From the NCBI GenBank assembly GCA_023548195.1, contig JAJHZJ010000043.1, forward strand, positions 620,001 through 684,000: a stretch of DNA of 64,000 bases, written 5' to 3'. A model generated the notes under the pieces. It searched no databases, was not told the origin of the DNA, and worked only from the letters and a program-made list of their open reading frames with translations. The number at the start of each line of letters is the position of its first letter. The stretch's first letter is position 1. This DNA is from Bettongia penicillata ogilbyi. Its lineage: Eukaryota > Chordata > Mammalia > Diprotodontia > Potoroidae. The position numbers and the translations under genes were made by a program. Positions 27,201-45,251 of the stretch are shown piece after piece.

Positions 27201-30200
27201 CTGAATGAGGTCTTGGTGAAGCTGCCCACTGACCCTTCCAGCGACGAGCCCATCTTCCATATCTCCCACATTGACCGTGTCTACACACTCCGAGTGGACA
27301 ACATCAACGAGAGGTCAGAGCCTTCCTGGGCCAGGCCCTCCTCTGTCTGTCCCTGTCCATCTGTTTGTCCTTCTGGCCACCTCTCCATCCACATAGCCTC
27401 ATCTGTGTAACTATCTGTCCATCTCCCCATTTCTCCATCCACATGGCTCCATCTGTCTGTCTGTCTTACCTGTGTGTCTTTGTTTATCTGTCTTTCTGTT
27501 CATCTGCCTGTCCCTGTCTCTCCTCACACATCCGTCTGTTCTAGCATCTGCATCTGCTTTTTCCAAAGTCCAGTCACTAGGGGGCGCCATAGAGCACAGA
27601 GCAGGCGCCAGGCCTGGAGTCCCAAAGACCTGAGTTCAAATCCTATCCCAGATTCTCACTAGCTCTGTGACTCTGGGCATGTCCCTTCACCTCTGTGTGC
27701 CTCAGTTTCCTTATCTGTCATTTCACACTAGCCCCTATCTCCCAGGGTTGTTGTGAGGATTCAGTGAGATACCATCCTGGCATGTAGTAGGCACTTCATA
27801 AGTGCTCAATCTCCCCCCAAAGACCAGAGCTAGCTGAGTTCCATGGGCATGCCTCATGGTGTCACAGGGTGAATAGGAAGGGGATTCCAGCCCAGGAAAG
27901 AGACAGGGCCAAGGTGATTGAGGGAAGCCTGGATGTCTGTTGCTAGGTGCTTCCCTGTGCCACACCCAGGCATCCACATGGCTCTGCCAGGTCTGCTTCA
28001 CTTGAGTCTCAGGGGAGATTAGAGGTCAGGGCTATTTGCAGATAAGGAAACTGAGGCACAGAGCAAAGGAGTGGCTGTCTGGGGTCACATAGCTAGTAAG
28101 TGCAGAGGCTGGATTCAAATCCAGATCTGGCAGAGTCCAGGGCTCCATTCGCTTCTCCACTAGACACAAAACAGTACCTGAGGAGGGGAGAGCATGGGTG
28201 ACATCTGTAGGAGATCAGTAGGTGGGTGACCCAGAGCTAGAGAGCAGAGATGGGAAAACTGAGGCCCTTAGCTGGATGCCAGCCTCCTTGACCAGAGGGC
28301 ATCTTGATCTGGGAGGCCAGTGAGCACTGACTCAGGAAGAGGAGAAGTCACCCACAGGCCCCGCATCCCACCCTCTGCTCTGTGCCTCGGGGGTATTCAG
28401 AGACCCTCCTAGGGCAGGCACTGTAAACATGGATCATCAGGGAGCCACGAGCAGCAGCCACAGGCCTCCTGAGGTTCCTGAATCAGGAGTGGAAGTTTGC
28501 TGTGAGTCCTGTACAGCAGCCACAGGTGTCTGTTCAGGTGTACACACATCTAGTGAGGAGAGGCTCTTGGTCCTCTGCCCCTCCCAGGCTGGCTGTGCCC
28601 AGGGCCCAAGCTTAGCCAACGTCCTGGGCTGACTCAGCTGCCTGCACACTCTGCACAATCTGGGTGGGGTCACTCCAAGGGGGTTTCATCCGGGGCTTCC
28701 CACAAGAGTCAGCCAGTGAGGGGGGCCCCGTTCCCCAGAGGTCAGCACCAAGCACTTTAGGCAGAAGGAGAGTCTTTGTGGATGGCTGCTGAAAGAAATG
28801 GGGGTCCCCCAGTGACCATGAGGCAGGCATCACTGAGCATCCCCACCAGCCTGGGTTTGGGCCCTTGGGTCCCCATGTTCTCTCTGCCCCTTAGGACAGC
28901 CTGGGTTCAGAAGATCAAAGGGGCTTCAGAGCAGTACATCGAGACAGAGAAGAAGAGGCGAGAGAAGGCCTATCAAGGTATGGGGTGGGAGGGTGAGCCC
29001 CCAGTGCAGGCCAGGTCTGGCTGGGCCTGAGCACTTCAACCCAAAAGCCAAACTGCCCCAGCCATAGGCAACTTCCACTCCTTGGGGGGAAGCACCACGG
29101 GCACTGAGAAGAAGTACAAAAACACAAAACACCTCTGCAGCTGAAGGGAGACAGAAAAACATCCCCCTGGAGCCCCCAAACTCAGGCCAAGAAAGCTGGG
29201 GGGTCCCTCAAGTCAGGGGGAGCAGAGGTAGGCTGAGGGCAGGGGGACAGGGGGTAGGGGGCAGCTGTTGTGAGTCCAGTGGAGGGATGCAGGGAGGTTG
29301 GGGTTGTGACAGTGGCATAAGAATCCAGACCCAAAGAGAAATTTCTCTTTGCACCTCATAGGTATGGCTCCCACCTCTATGCCTTTGCCCTGACTGTGTT
29401 TCCCTCCCTGTCTCCCAGAATCCTTCTCTTCCTTCAGAATGCAGCTCCAGCCCTGCCTTCTCTAGGAAGGCTTTCCTTATGTGCCTTCTCCCAAAGCCCC
29501 TGCACTGAGTCTCTTTATATTTATTGTGTCTTGGTGCCTGTGGTCTGGAAGCCCCTTTATGCTGGGTTCTTTGTGCTTATGTCCCAGCACCCAGCACATA
29601 GTAGGGGCTTCAGAAATGCTTTTGGACTGACTGACCAGGACTTAGAGGAGGGGGGAGATGGGGCAGACCAACCTCTGTCCTCTCAGGGAGCCTGCCCTTG
29701 TGGACTCGTCCACCTATTCGTCTGTGCCCTGGATCTTTGGGGGGGCACCCCCACTCTGGGGACCTCCAGCCAGGCTGGCTGCCTCTGCTTCCTTGCAGCA
29801 CGATCTCAGAAGTCCTCTGGCATCGGCCGGCTCATGGTTCACATCATCGAGGCGTCAGAGCTCAAGGCCTGCAAGCCCAACGGTGAGTGCTGAGCCCCTC
29901 GGCATGGTGGAGGGGCTGGCCCAGGCTTGCTCACTCACGATCTGGGCTTGGTCACCTGTGGTCTGGGGGCTTAGTCACCCATGGTCCGGGATTGGTCATC
30001 TGCAGTCTGGGGACTCAGTCACCCACAGTCTGGGCCTGGTCACCCGTGGTCTGGGGGCTCAGTCACCTACGGTCTGGGAGCCTAGTCACCCACAGTCTGG
30101 GAGCCTCAGTCGCCTACAGCCTGGGCTCCTGTCCATCCTGGCTTTGTCCTATGCAGGTAAAAGCAATCCCTACTGTGAGATCAGCCTGGGCTCTCAGAGC

Positions 30201-30632
30201 TTCACAACTCGGACTCTGCAGGACACACTGAGCCCCAAATGGAACTTCAACTGCCAGTTTTTCATCAAAGACCTGTATCAAGACGTGCTCTGTCTGACCC
30301 TGTTTGACCGGGACCAGTTCTCCCCAGACGGTGGGTGGGGACCTGAATGCTGGGGGGAGGGGGCCAAGGCAGTGGGGACGGAATGGGGAAGGGCCATGGT
30401 CACCCAGGTGGGGTGCTTTGGGACCCGTCATCATTTGCACAGAGACACGAGGGCTTTTGTCCTTTAATTGCCAGATTTCCTGGGCCGGACCGAAATCCCT
30501 GTGGCCAAGATTCGGACAGAGCAGGAAAGCAAGGGGCCCACGACCCGCCGCCTGCTGCTGCACGAGGTCCCCACAGGCGAAGTGTGGGTCCGCCTAGACC
30601 TGCAACTGTTTGAGCAGAAGACGCTGCTCTAG
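203..30632 (+). CDS. ITSN2: Intersectin-2, 3' half (17 exons: SH3C-SH3D-SH3E-DH-PH-C2)
   Basis: Intersectin-2 is a cytoplasmic scaffold and Cdc42 guanine-exchange factor at clathrin-coated pits; SH3 domains bind proline-rich endocytic proteins such as dynamin, DH-PH activates Cdc42 and C2 contacts membrane (family knowledge). Seventeen exons between 203 and 30,632 splice in perfect phase to about 734 residues. In order: SH3C (ALYSYSS, GEWWTG, FPSNYV), SH3D ([16 protein letters not shown]), SH3E (AMYDY, DWWHGEI, FPANYV), DH ([30 protein letters not shown]), PH ([24 protein letters not shown]), C2 ([24 protein letters not shown]). The terminus FEQKTLL is that of ITSN2; ITSN1 ends differently. 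Upstream EH, coiled-coil and SH3A/B exons lie left of the window. No frameshift or missing splice site is seen, so the gene looks functional. Species-specific changes (for example MTQATRPF in the PH domain) are ordinary divergence. Confidence 0.97.
740..850 (+). mobile_element. MIR-type SINE relic
   Basis: 'cctcagtttcctcatctgtaaaatggga' core and following text typical of MIR/CORE-SINE 3' parts. Rest of intron 268-1,047 shows no other feature. Confidence 0.75.
1048..1214 (+). CDS. ITSN2: ITSN2 exon: SH3C domain
   Basis: 167 bp, acceptor 'cccggcag', donor 'gtagag'. The whole SH3C domain is in one exon: ALYSYSS (ALYDY equivalent), [16 protein letters not shown] with the binding-surface Trp pair, and GIFPSNYV with the conserved Pro and Tyr. 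It ends in phase 0. Confidence 0.96.
2470..2515 (+). CDS. ITSN2: ITSN2 exon: SH3C-SH3D linker
   Basis: 46-bp small exon reading [15 protein letters not shown] plus one base, acceptor 'ctttccag' and donor 'gtaggt'. Matches the short intersectin linker ending KKPEIAQV. An exon this small is a plausible cassette, but its length (not a multiple of 3) means skipping would break the frame. Confidence 0.92.
2603..2724 (+). CDS. ITSN2: ITSN2 exon: SH3D, first part
   Basis: 122 bp from acceptor 'gtctctgcag' to donor 'gtaatc'. Encodes [20 protein letters not shown] through SGWWQGELQ, the first two thirds of SH3D with its Trp-Trp pair, ending in phase 0. Confidence 0.96.
3264..3360 (+). CDS. ITSN2: ITSN2 exon: SH3D, last part, and SH3D-E linker
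   Basis: 97 bp, acceptor 'cttttgcag', donor 'gtacca'. Encodes [20 protein letters not shown], the last strands of SH3D, then a short linker ([12 protein letters not shown]) and one base of the next codon. Confidence 0.96.
3636..3785 (+). mobile_element. SINE head fragment plus ancient repeat
   Basis: 'ccctgtggtgcagtgggtagagtgctggactc' is a SINE head. It is followed by 'agcatttatgcagcacctgctgtatgccagg', an ancient repeat also at 5,415-5,500 and 16,825-16,860. Confidence 0.65.
3866..4057 (+). CDS. ITSN2: ITSN2 exon: SH3E domain; shared last exon before isoform split
   Basis: 192 bp, acceptor 'ctccctgcag', donor 'gtgagt'. Encodes CQVIAMYDY, the DWWHGEI strand and [17 protein letters not shown] plus the T of the next codon. 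Joined to 15,169 it reads Trp (TGG) and continues into the DH domain. Joined to 5,717 it reads TGA. Unspliced, it reads Cys-Glu-stop at 4,063-4,065. This is therefore the branch point between long and short isoforms. Confidence 0.96.
4395..4605 (+). repeat. GA-rich low-complexity tract
   Basis: About 200 bp of almost pure purine (gagagaggaagagacagagac...ggaaggaaggagagagagag) in the intron between SH3E and DH exons. Long open frames on either strand here are compositional. Confidence 0.9.
5413..5510 (+). repeat. Ancient interspersed repeat
   Basis: 'agtgagcatttactgagcacctactgtgtgcaggtcctggggatacagagaaa', same family as 3,690-3,780. Family name not assigned. Confidence 0.6.
5717..6822 (+). CDS. 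ITSN2: Candidate alternative last exon of the short ITSN2 isoform (stop codon and 3' UTR)
   Basis: A strong acceptor (tttgttttcttttag) precedes GATGCACTC at 5,717. Spliced from the SH3E exon, which ends in a single T, the junction codon is TGA, so the protein would end ...SDPSTQ, directly after SH3E. Family knowledge: intersectins exist as short forms ending just after SH3E without DH-PH-C2, and the short ITSN1 form ends in DPSQQ. The stretch to 6,822 has few recognisable repeats and carries AATAAA at 6,799-6,804 followed by TG-rich DNA, as expected for a 3' UTR; ATTAAA at 8,083-8,088 with GT-rich DNA after it may be a distal site. Almost the whole exon is untranslated. The exon is inferred; RNA data would settle it. 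Confidence 0.6.
5937..5957 (+). repeat. (CTG)6 trinucleotide run
   Basis: Six to seven uninterrupted CTG/GCT triplets inside the candidate short-isoform 3' UTR. Short, but pure. Confidence 0.8.
6799..6804 (+). terminator. AATAAA poly(A) signal, candidate short ITSN2 isoform
   Basis: AATAAA, then a likely cleavage zone about 6,820 and TG-rich sequence (tgatcatgtttac...gctgtgtac) downstream. A second candidate, ATTAAA, is at 8,083-8,088 and is followed by gtgcgtgtgtttctttgg. Confidence 0.5.
8930..9235 (+). mobile_element. L2 LINE 3' fragment
   Basis: 'cagcctggaatgcacttgc...cttctctttagggctc...gcccaagacccttcctgatg...cagtgcctagtactgagcc' follows the order of an L2 3' end. 8,110-8,930 shows nothing certain. 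Confidence 0.6.
10435..10590 (+). repeat. CT-rich low-complexity tract
   Basis: Degenerate (TCTC/CTGT)n pyrimidine run in the large ITSN2 intron. Confidence 0.85.
10735..10870 (+). mobile_element. MIR-type SINE relic
   Basis: 'ctgtgatcctgggcaagtcccttaaacctc...cacctgtaaaatggggctcatg', MIR core order. Confidence 0.7.
11027..11178 (-). mobile_element. tRNA-like marsupial SINE with 9-bp target-site duplication
   Basis: Reverse-oriented SINE: T16 run (the A tail), 'ggttaagtgacttgcccagagtcatactgctagtaagtgtcaag', 'tttgaactcaggttctcttgactccagggctggtgctc'. Flanked by agcaggatt at 11,020-11,028 and 11,186-11,194. Confidence 0.85.
13090..13240 (+). repeat. CT-rich low-complexity tract
   Basis: (TCTC/CCCT)n pyrimidine run of about 150 bp. 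Confidence 0.9.
13255..14555 (+). mobile_element. L2 LINE, 1.3 kb of 3' end
   Basis: Recognisable L2 ORF2 C-terminal and 3' UTR order: 'catgtccaaaacagaacttgtgatctttcccc', 'agccaatgaagtgatcttcctaaagcccaggtctgtcatgtc', 'ggcacacagtaagtgcttaataaaatactttttga'. Decayed; the longest L2 in the window. Confidence 0.8.
15169..15290 (+). CDS. ITSN2: ITSN2 exon: start of DH domain
   Basis: 122 bp, acceptor 'ctttgcgcag', donor 'gtgagg'. Completes Trp then [10 protein letters not shown] and [20 protein letters not shown], the first conserved helix (CR1) of the Dbl-homology domain that contacts the GTPase. Long-isoform specific. Confidence 0.97.
15745..15880 (+). mobile_element. MIR-type SINE relic
   Basis: 'cccagattcagatgctcacttgccacgtgacctgggcaagtttcttcttctcagtctgcctcagtg'. 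The rest of the 15,291-17,590 intron shows no clear element except a short ancient repeat at 16,825-16,860. Confidence 0.65.
17591..17697 (+). CDS. ITSN2: ITSN2 exon: DH domain
   Basis: 107 bp, acceptor 'ggtagtttag', donor 'gtgagt'. Reads [20 protein letters not shown] then [17 protein letters not shown] helices 2 and 3, ending two bases into Lys. Confidence 0.96.
17880..17990 (+). repeat. (GT)n / (TCTG)n microsatellite
   Basis: About 110 bp of GT and TCTG steps, 180 bases after the donor of the second DH exon. Confidence 0.93.
19070..19195 (-). mobile_element. MIR-type SINE relic
   Basis: Reverse orientation: 'cccattttacaaatgaggatgctgaggcagacaggggtgaagtgactgatccagggtcacc...gacttgaactcctgcctcc'. 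Confidence 0.75.
19210..19505 (+). mobile_element. L2 LINE 3' fragment
   Basis: 'ccagggtcaaatataaagtcctctgcttgc...cattgggctgcgtgctccttgagggcagaa...ggtgcctaatcag' in L2 order. Confidence 0.65.
19988..20525 (+). repeat. GT-rich minisatellite with about 100-bp period
   Basis: About 540 bp of GT/GTAT steps containing a larger unit: gatgtagttacggtagtggt at 20,043 and again at 20,143, and a weaker third copy near 20,266 (gtgtaaagtgggaagggagggcagattgtgaacac). Ends 100 bases before a DH exon. Confidence 0.85.
20623..20806 (+). CDS. ITSN2: ITSN2 exon: DH domain
   Basis: 184 bp, acceptor 'ctctcctgcag', donor 'gtaaca'. Reads [20 protein letters not shown], then [20 protein letters not shown], to DFKEFLK, the central DH helices. 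Ends in phase 0. Confidence 0.97.
20955..22290 (+). other. Intron segment, composition repeat-like, family not recognised
   Basis: Purine-rich text (agactataaaaacaagaagcagtgatg; gagggagctataactcagattgc) resembling a decayed retroelement body. A MIR-type relic sits inside at 21,255-21,395 ('cctgggcaaggttcctcatctctgtttgcctcggtttcctc'). No coding gene supported. Confidence 0.4.
22560..23255 (+). mobile_element. Decayed L1 ORF2 3' fragment in ITSN2 intron
   Basis: AT-rich block with L1 ORF2-like phrases (acttccagacctcaaagcatattac; gataaaaactgctggggaaaactgg) found also in the L1 at 59,700-60,200. Many stops; old copy. Confidence 0.7.
23266..23520 (+). mobile_element. Marsupial MIR/Mar1-like SINE, near full length
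   Basis: 'gggcagctagatggctgcctagaaccctggtcctggagtcagg...gagttcaaatccagg...catgggcaagtcactttatctcagtctgcctcagtttcctc...aggttgttgtgaggatcc...ctctgtaaatgcttg': head, CORE and 3' end all present. Confidence 0.88.
23640..24500. other. Unique AT-balanced block in ITSN2 intron, with one MIR relic
   Basis: Between repeats, 23,640-23,880 shows no repeat signature and contains an 80-codon minus-strand frame (23,875-23,633, [16 protein letters not shown]...) that I do not recognise. 24,180-24,290 resembles a MIR 3' end. No splice-compatible exon was found. Confidence 0.3.
25620..25718 (+). CDS. ITSN2: ITSN2 exon: DH conserved region 3
   Basis: 99 bp, acceptor 'cctctcctag', donor 'gtgagt'. Encodes [16 protein letters not shown] and [17 protein letters not shown], the signature DH helix (CR3) that forms the GTPase-binding face. 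Confidence 0.97.
25946..26113 (+). CDS. ITSN2: ITSN2 exon: DH C-terminal helix and DH-PH linker
   Basis: 168 bp (56 codons), acceptor 'catctctag', donor 'gtgagt'. Reads [20 protein letters not shown] through [20 protein letters not shown], the long last DH helix leading into the PH domain. Confidence 0.97.
26906..27121 (+). CDS. ITSN2: ITSN2 exon: PH domain, N-terminal half
   Basis: 216 bp (72 codons), acceptor 'cacttgaag', donor 'gtgagt'. Reads [20 protein letters not shown], then [20 protein letters not shown] and QFKMYKT. The early PH strands are conserved; the loop [16 protein letters not shown] is the most diverged part. Confidence 0.96.
27192..27313 (+). CDS. ITSN2: ITSN2 exon: PH domain, middle
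   Basis: 122 bp, acceptor 'ccttccccag', donor 'gtcaga'. Reads [20 protein letters not shown] and [20 protein letters not shown], ending two bases into Arg. Confidence 0.96.
27575..27815 (+). mobile_element. Marsupial MIR/Mar1-like SINE
   Basis: 'agggggcgccatagagcacagagc...ctggagtcccaaagacctgagttcaaatcc...ctcagtttccttatctgtc...gggttgttgtgaggattcagtgag...cataagtgctcaat'. Confidence 0.85.
28030..28172 (-). mobile_element. MIR-type SINE relic
   Basis: Reverse: 'cagataaggaaactgaggcacagagcaaagg...ggtcacatagctagtaagtgcagaggctggattcaaatcc'. Confidence 0.8.
28895..28977 (+). CDS. ITSN2: ITSN2 exon: PH domain C-terminal helix
   Basis: 83 bp, acceptor 'gccccttag', donor 'gtatgg'. Encodes [16 protein letters not shown] with the invariant PH helix Trp, then [11 protein letters not shown]. 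Confidence 0.96.
29340..29640 (+). mobile_element. L2 LINE 3' fragment
   Basis: 'tccttccttcagaatgcagctccagccc' style L2 3' text, ending 'cccagcacccagcacatagtaggggcttcagaaatgctttt'. Confidence 0.7.
29799..29882 (+). CDS. ITSN2: ITSN2 exon: start of C2 domain
   Basis: 84 bp, acceptor 'ttccttgcag', donor 'gtgagt'. Reads [20 protein letters not shown] then LKACKPN. The first calcium-binding Asp of classical C2 domains is absent here (Lys-Ala-Cys-Lys at the loop), as in other ITSN2 proteins. Confidence 0.96.
29936..30128 (+). repeat. 21-24 bp minisatellite between the first two C2 exons
   Basis: About nine degenerate copies of 'gtctgggggctcagtcaccca'. The tandem fills most of the 274-bp intron between exons 29,799-29,882 and 30,157-30,330. 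Confidence 0.92.
30157..30330 (+). CDS. ITSN2: ITSN2 exon: C2 domain core
   Basis: 174 bp, acceptor 'tcctatgcag', donor 'gtgggt'. Reads [33 protein letters not shown] and [12 protein letters not shown]; the Asp residues of the second C2 loop are kept. Confidence 0.97.
30475..30632 (+). CDS. ITSN2: ITSN2 last coding exon, C2 end and stop
   Basis: 158 coding bp after acceptor 'taattgccag'. Reads [39 protein letters not shown] and QLFEQKTLL, then TAG at 30,630-30,632. The C-terminus is diagnostic for ITSN2 rather than ITSN1. Confidence 0.97.
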
Positions 30633-30925
30633 AGGCTGTGGCTCCCCTGTCTGACCCCTGGGCTCGGGCAGGTCCCTTGGCAAAGAGGCCCCAGGAGCAG
30701 ACGCTTCGCTAATACCAGGAGGTTTTAAAGAGGGGGGAACTTGACTTACTTTAAATACTGTGACCTCTAATGATGTGGAAAATATTTTTTGATTTGATTT
30801 TCTTAAGAAGTGTAAATTATTTATGTAAAATGTTTTGGTTCTGCACCTTTCCAAAGTATGTGCATCTTAAAGCTTTGTCATTGCCAATATGTACAGAAAG
30901 AAAATATATGTTTGTGGACAGAATT
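30633..30925 (+). other. ITSN2: ITSN2 long-isoform 3' UTR
   Basis: AT-rich tract after the stop (aaatattttttgatttgattttc, taaattatttatgtaaaatg), ending near a variant poly(A) signal AATATA at 30,903-30,908 with TTTGTGG downstream. No canonical AATAAA is seen, so the exact end is inferred. Confidence 0.6.
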
Positions 30926-30939
30926 CTCAGCAGTCAGGC

Positions 30940-31255
30940 CGGTGTGATGGGGGAGTGGGGGTGCAGGGGCGGGGGCCACAGGAGGCTGGGGCAGGGGTGA
31001 TGCAGGGGTGATGCAGGAGGCTGGGGGGAGGTACAGGAGGGAGGTGGGGGGGGCAGGAGGCTGGGGGGCACAGGAGGGTGATAGGGGGCAAAGGGGGTAC
31101 CAGAGCGGGGGCCACAGGAGGTGGAGCAGGAGCAATGCAGGAGGGGGCATGGGGGGCACGGGGGTGCAGGAGCAAGGACCACAGGAGGCCAGGGCAGGGG
31201 TGGTGCAGGAAGCTGGGGGGTACAGCAGGGGGCTCAGGGTGCAGGAAGGCTGGCT
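30940..31255 (+). repeat. G-rich minisatellite just past the ITSN2 poly(A) site
   Basis: Degenerate units such as 'caggaggctgggggg' and 'gcgggggccacagg' over about 315 bp, with many GGG to GGGGGG runs at short spacing. Confidence 0.9.
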
Positions 31256-31259
31256 CTTT

Positions 31260-31955
31260 CTCTTGCGGGTGAACCTGATCCCCAGGGTTCAGTGTGTGGC
31301 GTGTGGGCTCAAGGCAGCTGACCACCAACCTGCCAGTTCTTGGGTCCAGCTGACCTTGGAGGCATCCTCTCTGGCCCCTCCCCCCAGCTCCCACACTCTG
31401 AGATTCCCACCAAGTCCCAGAGTCTGGAGGGAGATGACCCTCAGGGGTTCCGAGGATGGGGAGACAGCCCCCTCCCCATTGAGATGCTCTCATGCCAGGC
31501 CAGCATGGCCACCTTGAACCTTCGCTTTTCCATGGTAGCCATCCTTCAGTCCGTCCTGATGTGACACTAACTCTCTCTGGACATGTCCCTTTATCAATGT
31601 CCTTCAGCTGTGGCACCTGAGAGCTGAGCCCCACCTCCAGAAGAGGTCTGACCAGGCTAGAGATAGAGGGACCACCCTCTCCCCAGAGTCGGAAATCACA
31701 GTCATTGGGGGGGATGGCTGCACCTTAATGCTGACTCACACTGAGTTTATGGTCCCCTAAGACCCCTGGCTTTTTTCCAGACAAACTCTATTCAGGCTTT
31801 GCCCCCACTCTCATCCTTGAGAAATTGGCTTTTCAAGCCCCAGGGCAACACTTCTCACTGATCCCTAGTGGGTTTCATCTTCTTACCACAGCCACTGCTC
31901 TCTGGGCATGGGGCAAGGGCAGGGCCAGCTCCCTACTGCCAGGAGCCCAGAGTAT
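31260..31955. other. Intergenic DNA between convergent ITSN2 and FAM228 ends
   Basis: No gene or clear repeat seen; single-copy-like sequence. Confidence 0.5.
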
Positions 31956-31977
31956 ATTGTAGAGACAAACAACTTGC

Positions 31978-31983
31978 TTTATT
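31978..31983 (-). terminator. AATAAA poly(A) signal, FAM228 gene
   Basis: AATAAA on the minus strand about 280 bases after the proposed FAM228 stop, giving a short 3' UTR (about 32,264-31,955) and a tail-to-tail gap of about 1 kb to the ITSN2 end. Confidence 0.5.
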
Positions 31984-32264
31984 TGACCCCTCAGGCAACC
32001 CCACATGTTCTCCTCTGATTCTCCCGAAGCCACAGGCCCCCTAGAACTTGGTCCTAGAAGTCTCTGAGTGACCACCAGGAGGGAAGTTTGTGGTCTGTCA
32101 GTCAGAAATCCCTTGGGCCTGGCTGGTGGGCCACACCACCTCACAGCTCATTCCCAAGCAAAGCCCCTTTTGGGTCTGCTTCTATAGTTAAACCCACATT
32201 AGGAGAGAAGATTGATCTGCGATGACCCCTCAGGACAGTGCTAAGGGCACCTCCGCTGACCTCT

Positions 32265-43425
<11,161 letters not shown>

Positions 43426-43491
43426 CTAAAATGACAGAAATAAATTCTATTCAGGAATAAATTCTAAAATCCTGAAAACCCCAGGATTACT

Positions 43492-43575
43492 GCACACACA
43501 CATACACATATGCACATATACACAATACACATACACACATATACAAATACACATATATACACACATAGACACACT
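43492..43575 (+). repeat. (CA)n/(CATA)n microsatellite
   Basis: acacacacatacacatatgcac... over about 80 bp, 70 bases upstream (minus sense) of the first FAM228 exon found. Confidence 0.9.
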
Positions 43576-44574
43576 CAGCCAAGACACACCATCTGTGGAA
43601 CTCTGACTTGCAGAAAAGACTTCTTGGAATGCAATGACTTCAAATTTACTAGAGATGCTTGGGATTCCAAGAGGAATTCTTGTCATCATAAAAGTTTTTT
43701 TCTTTATCTCATGTAATATATAAATACTACACAAATTGTGACAGAGACATTTCCACTAACTGCTGGAGCAGGTCACATTCTGAGTGAATAAACTACAATA
43801 CAATCTGTCTCTGGCTCTTTCTGACTTACTGTTAGTAACTCGTGAATGACCCAAAGAACTTTGGTGAATGGGACAGCACTAGCTCAGACAATCTCAGGGA
43901 CCCCATGTTCAAGAACTTTCCATTGTGCATTCAGGTGAGTTTACCTATCTGCAGTCTTCTAGAAAGTAGGAATGAGAAGAGCTAATGAAGTGGCAGTCCA
44001 ACAACTTTGGATTCCAAGTGCAGAGATCTACAGAGACAGGCCAGTGTTTTGTGTGTTTTTGTTGTGTATTATCTGTCTCTTGCACTTGATTAATAGATCA
44101 GATGCAGAACATTAACTGAGGCAGGCAGCTGAAGGCCTCCACCAGGCCGTTAGTGCCCAGAGGAATGCACACACTAGGGCTTGGATGACGCCCCTCATGT
44201 TTCATCAGGGGAATACTCAGACTAGGATGTAGGTCTTTTCATTCTGTGCCCATTCACCTTGTTTCTTGCAGGCAAGTAAGCCAGAGACTTGTTAGCCTAA
44301 TTATCTGTCTGTCATTGGCCATCATCCTTGTCTAAAGTCTTGAACTCTGAAGAGTGAGAATAGCCCTCAGTGAAATTCTGATATGACTCAAGTAGCCATT
44401 GTTATCCCTGCCAAAATAATGAGAAAATTTTGACATAATCCTAATTGCTTTTCATGTTCATCTCCTGAAATAATGCTCAGACTTTTTTTTTTGTAGTTGC
44501 AGTGATTACTATGGGAATCTAATAAACTTGTGCCAGAACAAAACCCTCTCAGGTGTCTGTTGTTAAACTGGGTA

Positions 44575-44587
44575 AAATAAATCCCAG
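44575..44587 (+). repeat. HAL1 target-site duplication, left
   Basis: aaataaatcccag, identical to 47,396-47,408. The last six bases (tcccag) are not part of the A-rich tail, so the duplication is credible. Confidence 0.8.
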
Positions 44588-45251
44588 GAGGAGCCAAGAT
44601 GGTGGAGTAGAAAGACTCACGTATGCTAGCTCCAAATCCACAGCCCATAAATTTCCTGTAAAAAGAACTCCCCACAAATTCTGGAGCACTGGAAGCCTCA
44701 CAGAAACACAGTGGAAGAGATTTCCATTCTAGAGAGACCTGGAAAGCCGTCCCCAAGGGTCTGTCGCACTCTAGACAGTGGAGCCCACCCCTGCGCTGGC
44801 CTGGCCACACGGCCCCAAAGGAGCAGATCCGAGCAGGCTTCAGGGATGGAATCTCAGGTGGCCACGAAGGTCCTTCCGCCCACAGGAGCTCCAGGTCAGT
44901 GAGAGAGACTTCTGGGCTGTCCAAGAGGGGAGCAGGGTGTCTCCGTAGCTCGGGCCCCCTCGGGAGGCAGTGGCAGAGGCAAAAGCAGTGGCGGCCTGGG
45001 ACTCCCCAAGCAGGCAGGAGCTCCATTACTGAAGGTCTCTGCATAAACCCCCTGAGGGAACTGAGGCTGGGAGGCGGCCCTGCCCCCACCCAAGCACCAG
45101 AACTTAAGCTCACATTGAATAGCAGCCGCTCCAACCACGGAAAGCCCTGAGGCTGGGAAGCAGCATTTGAATCTCAGACCCCAAGCACTAGCTGGGCAGA
45201 TCTAGGCAGGGGTGGAGAGGAATCTCATAAGTCAAGTAACTGGCTGAGAAA

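Noticed and set aside
203..30632. ITSN1 instead of ITSN2
   Set aside because: C-terminus FEQKTLL, SH3D phrase SHVKLLG and C2 phrase [16 protein letters not shown] fit ITSN2; ITSN1 differs at all three.
30927..31634. 235-codon Pro-rich minus-strand frame
   Set aside because: Complement of the G-rich minisatellite; composition explains the lack of stops.
44388..45134. 248-codon minus-strand frame over HAL1 5' end
   Set aside because: Antisense to the HAL1 leader, crosses the insertion border at 44,588, so it cannot be an ancestral gene.
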